A program made the position numbers and the translations under genes. Below the pieces are notes generated by a model that did not search any database, was not told the DNA's origin, and was given only the letters and a program-made list of their open reading frames with translations. From Actinomycetota bacterium (GTDB taxonomy: Bacteria > Actinomycetota > AC-67): a stretch of DNA of 34,655 bases. Each line of letters begins with the position of its first letter. Within the stretch, counting starts at the first letter, position 1. Positions 22,717 to 29,070 of the stretch are shown here, one piece after another. The DNA lies in assembly GCA_020201525.1 (NCBI GenBank), contig JAIVGO010000115.1:1-34655 (forward strand), read 5' to 3'.

Positions 22717-22936
22717 TGGGTGCACTCGAATCGGAAGGAGGGCTTAGCCGCATAGCCGCAAACAACGCCAGGTCAAAACAGCGCAAACTTCGCGCAAAGA
22801 AGAAGCCCTCGCCGAAGAGGAATGGAGAAGAGAATTCGAGCGCCTCATGGCGCAAGTTCAATTCCATTTGGATCGTTCGATCGCACTGCGCGGTAAGACT
22901 CGTGAAATCCTCAAGAAATACGCGGGGCGCTACTAA
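22713..22936 (+). pseudogene. Broken second copy of module gene B
   Basis: The frame ending at TAA 22934-22936 contains KEEALAEEEWRREFERLMAQ, VQFHLDRSIALRGKTREILK and KYAGRY, clearly related to gene B (AWMKEIEESLARARAHIEHS...). A ribosome site AAGGAGGG remains at 22735-22742, but the homologous frame begins with TAG and has no start codon. The ATG at 22713 that overlaps the preceding stop is in a different frame. Hence a frameshifted copy. Confidence 0.65.
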
Positions 22937-22952
22937 CCGGAAGGATCGCGTT

Positions 22953-22976
22953 TTCCGCGGAAGCGCTTCCGCGGAA
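22953..22976. repeat. 24-bp perfect palindrome
   Basis: TTCCGCGGAAGC followed by its exact reverse complement. A related 20-bp perfect palindrome AGCGCTTCCGCGGAAGCGCT is at 25424-25443. The two lie on either side of the decayed region and share a 16-bp core. The stretch 22937-23257 otherwise holds copy 2 of the 19-bp repeat and a 28-codon frame at 23134-23220, nothing convincing. Confidence 0.8.
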
Positions 22977-23257
22977 GCGTCCTAGTCAGTGCCGCGCCGA
23001 GTACCCGGGCGCACATCCCACTCCCCTCCCAATGCGACGCACCCGAGAACTCTTTCGAGAATCTCTCCGCGACCCGGCCGACTCGGTCTAAACGCCACTG
23101 AAAATGTCGTACCCAGCCTTTAGTGTCGCATCTATGCCTGAACAGATCCCACCTCTCGACACCAGGCGTCGTGCGGAACGCGGACGCGACCCGCGCACTC
23201 ACGACTTCGAACCAAAGTAACCCTCGTCGGGGACAACAGCAGTCTGAGGCCACGGCG

Positions 23258-23286
23258 TTGACTATTCGTATTACACGTATTACGTT
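23258..23286 (+). promoter_or_regulatory. Promoter with repeat operator for the RHH operon
   Basis: TTGACT (23258-23263), a 17-nt spacer and TACGTT (23281-23286). The spacer and -10 box contain a direct repeat CGTATTACA / CGTATTACG. Such short repeats over the -10 region are typical binding sites of autoregulating ribbon-helix-helix antitoxins, and the gene at 23520 encodes one. Confidence 0.45.
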
Positions 23287-23309
23287 TAGTCGATGAAGGG
23301 AGGTTCCTT

Positions 23310-23492
23310 TTGGGGCATCCCAAGCGGTACTCGAGCCCAACGCCATTGCCGATGAAGTTGAAAGCGGGTCTTGGAAATAATCGGATTCTCCGCTTCGGCG
23401 GGCAGGCTGCTGAAGGTTTGGCTCTATCCGAAGGACGTGAGCTCTGGAGAATGGTGGGGCGCCTCGGCTTGTGCAGCAAACGAGCAAGATGA
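23310..23492 (+). CDS. Small basic protein of unknown function upstream of the RHH gene
   Basis: 60 residues starting at TTG 23310, with GGGAGG 6 nt upstream and the promoter above it. The sequence (MGHPKRYSSPTPLPMKLKAG, then ILRFGGQAAEGLALSEGREL) is not recognised. It may be the partner of the RHH protein 27 nt downstream; as a toxin it would be unusually small. It could also be a chance frame. Confidence 0.4.
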   Translation: MGHPKRYSSPTPLPMKLKAGLGNNRILRFGGQAAEGLALSEGRELWRMVGRLGLCSKRAR

Positions 23493-23519
23493 AAGAAGCT
23501 ACAAGGAGGTCAACAAGGC

Positions 23520-23879
23520 GTGAAGGCCCAGAAAAACATTGTGAAGATCCTCGATGAGCAGGCGAAGTCTTTCGAGCGCGAAAAAGACAAGCCCCACAAG
23601 GGCCGCTATGGCCGGCCCCGCATTCCCGAGCGAGAGCGCGGCCAGGTGTACTCCGTGCGTATTCCCGTCGAACGTCTGGAACAACTGCGCGTTCTCGCGG
23701 GTGGCCGGCATGAGCCGCCAACTGCGATGATGAGACGCTGGGTGCTCGAAAGAATCGATAAGGAACTGCGTGCCGTGACCGCCGGCGTCGCGAAAGAATC
23801 CCCAGTTCCGTATAGGAGTCGCGCTCGCTCGAGGACAAAGGCTGCGAAACGCCCGAGCGGCAAACGCTCAACGTCCTGA
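23520..23879 (+). CDS. Ribbon-helix-helix (CopG/MetJ-like) DNA-binding protein
   Basis: 119 residues. The segment GQVYSVRIPVERLEQLRVLA, GGRHEPPTAMMRRWVLERID has the RHH pattern: a short beta strand with alternating residues (VYSVRIP), then two helices with an N-capping PPT turn. A charged N-terminus and a very basic C-terminal tail (RSRARSRTKAAKRPSGKR) may add nonspecific DNA contacts. The GTG start has an excellent site AAGGAGGT. RHH proteins of this size usually are antitoxins or plasmid/phage-type repressors. No standard toxin gene follows; the next genes are a broken hicAB pair. Confidence 0.7.
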   Translation: MKAQKNIVKILDEQAKSFEREKDKPHKGRYGRPRIPERERGQVYSVRIPVERLEQLRVLAGGRHEPPTAMMRRWVLERIDKELRAVTAGVAKESPVPYRSRARSRTKAAKRPSGKRSTS

Positions 23880-23904
23880 GGATCCACACCGCGTCGATAT
23901 CGGC

Positions 23905-24014
23905 ATGCTCCAAAACGTTTCGTTCGACGACATGCGAAGGCGAAGCCATACCAGATCCGTCAGTTCTTGCGGCTGATAGAGCGTCACAATGTGGACCCAG
24001 GAGCGAAACGATGA
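23905..24014 (+). pseudogene. hicA toxin remnant with internal deletion
   Basis: The 5' part reads MLQNVSFDDMRR, a HicA-type start. A different frame then reads AKAKPYQIRQFLRLIERHNV ending in TGA that overlaps the next ATG (ATGA). The intermediate part of a HicA toxin (about 40 residues, including the catalytic histidine segment of the family) is missing and the join is out of frame. HicA is an mRNA interferase paired with HicB; this copy cannot be active. Confidence 0.6.
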
Positions 24015-24229
24015 GTGATTACCACATCAACATCTTTTACAGCGACCAGGACGGCGGCTACATCGCCGACATCCCTGATCTGGATTCGTGCTCGTGATTC
24101 GGCGTCACGCCGGAAGAAGCACTCGCAGAGCTTCAACACGCGAAGAACGCATGGCTGGAAGCCGCACGGGCGAACGGAAAGCCCATTCCCGAACCGCACT
24201 ACAAGCCGCCGATCTACGAGCACCGCTAG
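24011..24229 (+). pseudogene. hicB antitoxin with in-frame stop codon
   Basis: MSDYHINIFYSDQDGGYIAD, IPDLDSCS, then TGA at 24095-24097, then FGVTPEEALAELQHAKNAWL and EAARANGKPIPEPHYKPPIY to TAG. This is a complete HicB antitoxin (72 codons, family pattern LxxCSAFGxTPEEAL) except that the codon expected to be Ala/Ser is TGA. Other genes in the window use TGA as a normal stop, so this is a nonsense mutation. Its ATG overlaps the end of the hicA remnant. Confidence 0.75.
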
Positions 24230-24235
24230 ATCACC

Positions 24236-24455
24236 GGCGTTCCCCTCGTGTTGCTACAGCGGCGGGTCGAAGTGCACGATCCGCACCCAGCCGATCCCTT
24301 CACCGCGCACCTGCACGTGCAACTGTCCGCCCCAGAACGCGAGATCTTCCGTCTCGAGCCCGTAGGGCGCGTTCGACGTCACCGGAGCCGCGAGACCGGT
24401 GAGCTTGAACGTGAACGCGAGCGTGCTCGTCGCAGATCCGCCTGCCCATCGGCAT
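24236..24455 (-). pseudogene. C-terminal fragment of a secreted-protein gene
   Basis: The minus-strand frame reads GGSATSTLAFTFKLTGLAAP, VTSNAPYGLETEDLAFWGGQ, LHVQVRGEGIGWVRIVHFDP and PL, then stops. It is a plausible beta-rich protein end with no beginning: upstream it is joined in another frame to the small membrane protein at 24587. Its start shares nearly identical DNA with the fragment near 21440-21480. Confidence 0.5.
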
Positions 24456-24587
24456 GTCTCCGACGAGGAACGCTCCCGCGAACGCTGCCAGGCCGAAATA
24501 CAGCAGCTTCGAGCTGCCGTCGAACGCGGCGATGACGAAGAGAACGATCGCCACCATTAGAAGAATGTTGCGCAGCCCCAATGTCAT
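24300..24587 (-). CDS. Small membrane protein, 3' end fused to foreign sequence
   Basis: The first 48 residues (MTLGLRNILLMVAIVLFVIA, AFDGSSKLLYFGLAAFAGAF, LVGDMPMG) form two membrane spans and resemble small actinobacterial hypothetical proteins. A strong site GAGGAGGA lies 5 nt before the ATG, so the start is real. The rest of the 95-residue frame is the out-of-frame reading of the fragment at 24236-24455 (rich in Arg, no homology). The gene was probably cut short by the rearrangement that left that fragment. Confidence 0.5.
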   Translation of the reverse strand: MTLGLRNILLMVAIVLFVIAAFDGSSKLLYFGLAAFAGAFLVGDMPMGRRICDEHARVHVQAHRSRGSGDVERALRARDGRSRVLGRTVARAGAR

Positions 24588-24710
24588 GAAGTCCTCCTCG
24601 ATCGCGACGGGAACTTGTCATCGATATGCACCCTTTGGTGATAGATCACTGGGACCTCAAAGCCGCAGCAACCCAAACGGCGCTCCGCTCGTTACTTAAG
24701 CAGAGCCATC

Positions 24711-25223
24711 ATGACCGACAACCCGTACGCGATCCTGGGCATCGCGCCCACATCGGACGAGCGCGTCATTCGCGCCGCGTTTCTTCGCCTCGCGCAGATC
24801 TATCACCCCGACCGCTTCGCCGGCCTCGCCGACGACATCCGCATCGAAGCCGAGCGGCGTATGAAAGAGATCACGGCCGCCTACCACGCGCTGCGCGTCA
24901 TCATGCATCTGCCCGCTCCGCGGCCGACGATGTCCGAGGAGGAGCTGGAAAAGCTTCTTGCGGAGCGCCGGAAGGAGATCGCCGTCCGGCGCGCCGAGCA
25001 GGACGCCGACCGCGTCCGCTGGCACCGGTGGGAGGACCTCGAGCGCCGAGCGCGGGAACGCGCGCAGATGGAAGACGAGCTTTTCGGCGCAGTCACGCGA
25101 CCGCACTACGCGCAGCAACCGGCGAGGCCCGAGGCTGTTCCCCAAATTCCGATGACGCGTCAATCCCTCCTCGCCCGCCGGCTCGAAGAAGCGCGCAAGC
25201 CCCGCGGCAGCATCCCCGCTTAG
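24711..25223 (+). CDS. J-domain (DnaJ-like) protein
   Basis: 170 residues. The N-terminal J domain spans about 1-65: NPYAILGIAPTSDERVIRAA, FLRLAQIYHPDRFAG with the invariant HPD, and MKEITAAYHALR. It is followed by a charged, probably helical segment (EEELEKLLAERRKEIAVRRA) and no zinc-finger or substrate-binding domains of true DnaJ. It should stimulate an Hsp70 in a specialised role (type III J protein). Weak ribosome site. It stands alone, divergent from the small membrane protein with about 120 nt between. Confidence 0.88.
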   Translation: MTDNPYAILGIAPTSDERVIRAAFLRLAQIYHPDRFAGLADDIRIEAERRMKEITAAYHALRVIMHLPAPRPTMSEEELEKLLAERRKEIAVRRAEQDADRVRWHRWEDLERRARERAQMEDELFGAVTRPHYAQQPARPEAVPQIPMTRQSLLARRLEEARKPRGSIPA

Positions 25224-25285
25224 ATACGGCGCCGCTTCAGCACCGCCGCGGGCACCGATCCCTCAGGAACATGTGCATTGGGGTG

Positions 25286-25416
25286 CGAGGTGGACCTCGA
25301 AATGTCGGCGATGCCGTGACGCGCGAGGTCCCCTATCGCCCCGCGAAACCTTTCATTCCAGACATAGTCTGTGTCCAGAATGAAATATCGCACGGGAGAG
25401 ATACAGGCGCCCGGCA
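25286..25416. repeat. 131-bp dispersed repeat, copy 1
   Basis: Aligns without gaps to 28805-28935 (16 differences in 131). It contains nested inverted repeats TTTCATTC (25351-25358)/GAATGAAA and CAGAC/GTCTG. It lies 62 nt after the J-domain gene and 55 nt beyond the end of the subtilase reading frame, in direct orientation with copy 2. Confidence 0.9.
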
Positions 25417-25423
25417 GGAACGA

Positions 25424-25468
25424 AGCGCTTCCGCGGAAGCGCTGAAGGGGCCGCGCTGAAGGGGCCGC
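25424..25468. repeat. 20-bp palindrome plus 14-bp tandem repeat
   Basis: AGCGCTTCCGCGGAAGCGCT at 25424-25443 is a perfect palindrome sharing its core with 22953-22976. It overlaps the start of a tandem duplication GCTGAAGGGGCCGC (25441-25454 and 25455-25468) that ends just before the out-of-frame subtilase tail. Confidence 0.8.
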
Positions 25469-25471
25469 GGC

Positions 25472-25556
25472 CTACGGGCACCCGGCCGGGCGCGCGACCG
25501 GGGTCGAGTAGTTCCCCGTGTTCGCCAAGTCGTGCTGGTACTTCATCCACGCTTCA
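25472..25556 (-). pseudogene. Out-of-frame C-terminal tail of the subtilase
   Basis: The minus-strand frame reads IEAWMKYQHDLANTGNYSTP and VARPAGCP, then TAG. AWMKYQHDLANTGNY is the usual ending of FG-GAP-containing secreted proteases, yet the subtilase frame reads LKRG and stops at 25543 in a different frame. One inserted or deleted base near 25550 would join them. Confidence 0.7.
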
Positions 25557-28500
25557 ATCCGGTCGTGCCCATTGCCACCGACAGCGGCGACAACGGTCCG
25601 CCGAGGCGGCCGAACACGGCGCCGCCGAGCGACGGAATCGACGGCCCGTCGGTCGCCGAAGACTTGAACTCCGCTTGCGACGAGCCCATTGTGATGTAGC
25701 CGCCGCCCGGTTGCGTGCCGTAATACGACGAGCCGTCGGCGTTCAGCAGATACAACGGTCCCGCCGCGGACGCAGTCGCGATGACGGTCTTGCCGTCGAT
25801 CGAGCCGATCACCGGCGCGCCGTTCGATCCGGAGCCGACGTCGGGAAGCAGCTGCGGCGTGATGTAGCCGATTTTCACCGGCCAGCCCGGCACGTACGCA
25901 TTGTCGCCGAGCCCGGGGACCGCACCGGTGCCGGACCCATGCAACGTCCCGTCGTGATACAGCGCGTACGTGCGCGTGTTCGCCGGTTTCTCCAATGAGT
26001 CCACCGCCGTCACCGCCGGGTCGCGCAGCGACCAGTTCGGAGTCTCGTTGTATTCCTCGTCCACGTTCGCGAGCACTTCCAAGTAACCGTCGTTGTTGAT
26101 GTCGCCGACCGACACGCCGGCGAGGATCTGCTTTCCGTAGAACGTCTTGCCGGGATCCTTGAACCTGATGCGGTGCGAGACGGGGTCCACCGACGCGACT
26201 TTCGAGGGATCGCGCAACATGACCGGCCAGCCCGCCACCGGCGTTCCGTCCGCATGCCACGCGTACACGTGGTCGTCCCATGCGCCGGCGATCAGCTCGA
26301 GCCCGGGCGTCGACGGATCGAGGTCGGCCGCGGCCGGCTCCGCCGTGAACGCGCGGTCCACGGTGTTGATGCGGTCGCGCACGGGGTGCGCGGATGACTC
26401 GTCGCAACTCGGTGCCTGCCCGGGCTCCTGACAGCCGGGGTTGTGCGAGTACGCGTAATTCACGTGCGCTGTCCATGCGAGCGAGCCGTCGCCGTGCCAC
26501 ACGTGGATCGCTCCGGAATGATCGGTGACGGCGATCTCCGGCAGCCCGGCTCCGTCCAGATTCGCGATAGTCGGCGAGCCGAGCAGCGCCGGCTCGTAAA
26601 CGTTGCGCGATACGTCGCCGCGCGTGAAAGCGTTGTTCCCGCTAATGGGAAACGGGACGGCATCCGTGTGAACGGGGAAGCCGTTCGCTTCGCCGCCTCC
26701 AGGCTCGTACGCGTGGAGGAAACCGTTGCCGTCGGCGATGACCAAATCGGTATTGCCGTTGTCGTTGATGTCGGCGAACGCAATGGAGCCGCCGCCGTCG
26801 GCGTCGAGATACTTCGGAAAGCCGCCCATGATCGAGGAGTCTTCGTACGAAAAGGCCTGACGCTGCTCGATCGCATCGGGAATGCCGCCGCGTGAGTCGT
26901 GCACGATGACGCGCACGCGAAACGCGTCCTTTTCCGGGAGGTCGCGGCTCGTCGGATCGTTTGCCGGCGTGTACGGCGGGACCGACGTCAGGATTGCGTT
27001 GTGTACCGCGCTCATGTCGAGCGTCGCGAGGACGCCGGTCTTCGGCGCCGTACCGCTTCCGGTAGCGATCGTCGTCCACGTTTCGCCGGCCGGGAACGGC
27101 GGCGGCTGCACGCCGGGCGCGAACTGCACTTGATAGCTGTATCCGGTCCCACCGGCACGCGGTGCCGACACGCTCCCGATGACCGGCACCGAACCACTCG
27201 TCGCGAGCGGCTGCCACCAACGCGGCGACGTGATGTCGGCTTGCGGCGGGATCTTGCCGTCGGAAACCAAACGAACGAGCGCGTTCGCGTTGATCCGTCC
27301 CCAGCCGCTGATCTGGTCCCAGCCGGCGGTCGTCACGTACCGCACCGTGTCGGGTAGCGTCGTCACGAAATTGTTCGCCGGAAACGGCGGCTTCGGCGAC
27401 GAGAAGTCGATGTCTTGCGCCGCGACGCGGAACAGCTGCTTCGCCTCTTCGGCGCTGAGAGGACGGCCACTCGCGTCGGGCTGCAACTGTCCGTGCTGAA
27501 TCGCGTTGCGCGCAGCCGAGTACAGCAGCCCTGCCATGCCGGCGGAGTTGCCGGTCGCACCGCTCGAGCACGAGTCCGCCTCGACCATCACCCACGTGTA
27601 CCCGCCGAAGTTCGTGCAGCCGTTGAACGCGAGATAGCTCTTCGGATACTGGAGCGCGACGTCGGATTGCTCCGCATAGTGCGTCGCGGCGTTGACCACC
27701 ATCGTGTGGTTGAGCGCGGCGGGATAGTTGTGGTGGCCGGCTTCCTCGTCCGCCTCCGAGGCGACGATCAGCACGCCGTGCGCGTACGCGTAGTCGGCGG
27801 CGACTTGCGAGAAGCCGGTGTGGTTCAGCGTGCCGAGCGCTTCTTGCACGATCGAGAACCCGTTGTCGACGGCGTACACGACGCCTTCGGCCCAGTTGTT
27901 GATCTGCGCGATGAAGCTGTCGCCGACGCGCAGCGGATCGAACATGCAGTTCGGGCACTGCGTCACACTTACTTCGATCTCGGCGCTCGAATCGCCCGCT
28001 TCACCGGTGCCGTGGCCGTAGTCGGTGTCGTCGAACGCGTCGTTGTCGTGCTGGAAGAAGTCCCAGCCGGCGATGTCGTCGGGATAGCCGTTCAGGTCGT
28101 CGTCACCGGCGTCGGAGAACGAGTGAATGAGATCGTCTGCGGTCTTGTACGACCCATTGCGCTTGCTCACGCGCGCGTCGTTCGCATAGTCGGCGATGTT
28201 GAACACGCCGTCGCCATTGATGTCGTAGTCCTGCAGCGTGCCGTTGTTGCGTGCGTTGTCACACGTGGTGGAGGGCGTGCACGGCCGCGGCAGCTCGCCG
28301 ATGTTGAGGTGCACCTTGTTCGCCAGCTTCGGCGTGTCCCACAGGATGCCCGAATCCATCACCGCAATGACGGTGTCCGGCCGACCCGTGGTGACCTCCC
28401 ACGCCTCGTTCGTGTCGGAGCCCGTGACGCCGTAGAGCTCCTGCGGGTTGCTCGTGACGAGCGGGTCGTAGTTCGCGTCCCCTTGCTGCGGCGCGTACCC

Positions 28501-28725
28501 GGTCAGCTCCCAGTCGCCCCGACAGTCGAACCCCGCCGGCAGATCCGAGCCTGACGGCTTTTGCTGCCCGGCCGGCACGCCGGCGCACGAGCCGTTGCTG
28601 ATGTGCAGTCGCGAATAGTCGTAGGGATCGCCGCCGCCCGGGAACGGAAAGGTCGCTCCGGCGGGCAAAGAGGCCAGCAGCATGACGAACGCGGCGGCTA
28701 CCGCGGCAAGAAATCGAGGACGCAT
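25543..28725 (-). CDS. Secreted subtilisin-like serine protease with FG-GAP repeats
   Basis: About 1060 residues. Signal peptide MRPRFLAAVAAAFVMLLASL, PAGA, cleavage before TFPFP. The peptidase S8 domain shows Asp in VIAVMDSGILWD (about 124), His in DTDYGHGTGEAGDSS (about 238) and Ser in SSGATGNSAGMAGLL (about 391); the serine loop has GNSAG instead of the common GTSMA. An Asn/Asp-rich loop (DYDINGDGVFNIADY) looks calcium-binding. The C-terminal half carries FG-GAP/VCBS repeats (FADINDNGNTDLVIAD, SVGDINNDGYLEVLANVD), a likely beta-propeller. ATG 28725 was chosen for AGGGAG upstream. The frame ends early; see the tail at 25472-25556. Secreted protease or adhesin. Confidence 0.88.
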   Translation of the reverse strand: MRPRFLAAVAAAFVMLLASLPAGATFPFPGGGDPYDYSRLHISNGSCAGVPAGQQKPSGSDLPAGFDCRGDWELTGYAPQQGDANYDPLVTSNPQELYGVTGSDTNEAWEVTTGRPDTVIAVMDSGILWDTPKLANKVHLNIGELPRPCTPSTTCDNARNNGTLQDYDINGDGVFNIADYANDARVSKRNGSYKTADDLIHSFSDAGDDDLNGYPDDIAGWDFFQHDNDAFDDTDYGHGTGEAGDSSAEIEVSVTQCPNCMFDPLRVGDSFIAQINNWAEGVVYAVDNGFSIVQEALGTLNHTGFSQVAADYAYAHGVLIVASEADEEAGHHNYPAALNHTMVVNAATHYAEQSDVALQYPKSYLAFNGCTNFGGYTWVMVEADSCSSGATGNSAGMAGLLYSAARNAIQHGQLQPDASGRPLSAEEAKQLFRVAAQDIDFSSPKPPFPANNFVTTLPDTVRYVTTAGWDQISGWGRINANALVRLVSDGKIPPQADITSPRWWQPLATSGSVPVIGSVSAPRAGGTGYSYQVQFAPGVQPPPFPAGETWTTIATGSGTAPKTGVLATLDMSAVHNAILTSVPPYTPANDPTSRDLPEKDAFRVRVIVHDSRGGIPDAIEQRQAFSYEDSSIMGGFPKYLDADGGGSIAFADINDNGNTDLVIADGNGFLHAYEPGGGEANGFPVHTDAVPFPISGNNAFTRGDVSRNVYEPALLGSPTIANLDGAGLPEIAVTDHSGAIHVWHGDGSLAWTAHVNYAYSHNPGCQEPGQAPSCDESSAHPVRDRINTVDRAFTAEPAAADLDPSTPGLELIAGAWDDHVYAWHADGTPVAGWPVMLRDPSKVASVDPVSHRIRFKDPGKTFYGKQILAGVSVGDINNDGYLEVLANVDEEYNETPNWSLRDPAVTAVDSLEKPANTRTYALYHDGTLHGSGTGAVPGLGDNAYVPGWPVKIGYITPQLLPDVGSGSNGAPVIGSIDGKTVIATASAAGPLYLLNADGSSYYGTQPGGGYITMGSSQAEFKSSATDGPSIPSLGGAVFGRLGGPLSPLSVAMGTTGLKRG

Positions 28726-28804
28726 GGGGCTCCCTGGGTTGATCGGTCGCCCCAAAGGTTCGCCGCGTTTGCACCGATTTCCTGCGGGAGGAGCCGCGCG
28801 GCTA

Positions 28805-28935
28805 CGAGGTCAATCTGGAAATTTCGGCGATGCGGTGACGCCGGAGGTCCACTATCGCCCCGCGAGATCTTTCATTCCAGACATCGTCTGTGTCCAGGGT
28901 GAAATATCGCACGGCAGAGATACAGGCGCCGGGCA
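28805..28935. repeat. 131-bp dispersed repeat, copy 2
   Basis: Partner of 25286-25416 (about 88% identical, no gaps). The inner stem CAGAC/GTCTG is unchanged. In the outer stem two A-T pairs of copy 1 become T-G on the plus strand, so pairing is kept as G-U in a plus-strand RNA but would be A/C mismatches in a minus-strand RNA. It lies upstream of the subtilase and downstream of the BNR/Fn3 gene. Confidence 0.9.
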
Positions 28936-29026
28936 AGTCGCTTTCGGCGGCGACCCGGTGTCTCGTAGTCGGCGAGCTACCTGATGTGCAGCCGCGAGCC
29001 GTTGTACGCATCGCCGCCGAAATGCG

Positions 29027-29056
29027 CGGGCCCGGCCGCACCAGCGACCGGGCCCG
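29027..29056 (-). terminator. Terminator of the BNR/Fn3 protein gene
   Basis: 9-bp perfect stem CGGGCCCGG (29027-29035) with CCGGGCCCG (29048-29056) and a 12-nt loop, 14 nt after the stop at 29071 on the minus strand, followed by GCATTTCGG. Confidence 0.6.
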
Positions 29057-29070
29057 AAGAAACGAAGCGG

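Noticed and set aside
22933..23949. 338-codon minus-strand frame
   Set aside because: It opposes the RHH gene, the hicA remnant and the promoter; low-complexity composition and no recognisable domain.
24095..24097. TGA in hicB as a recoded (selenocysteine or reassigned) codon
   Set aside because: The family has Ala or Ser here, no SECIS-like hairpin was evident, TGA serves as stop in several intact genes (miaA, miaB, hppD-XRE neighbours), and hicA next to it is also broken.
24500..25223. J-domain protein as true DnaJ chaperone
   Set aside because: No G/F region, zinc fingers or C-terminal domains and only 170 residues, and no dnaK or grpE neighbours, so no dnaJ symbol was assigned.
21101..25470. 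Integrated phage or IS element
   Set aside because: No transposase, integrase or structural phage gene and no flanking target duplication or tRNA site was seen; the region is a patchwork of relics instead.
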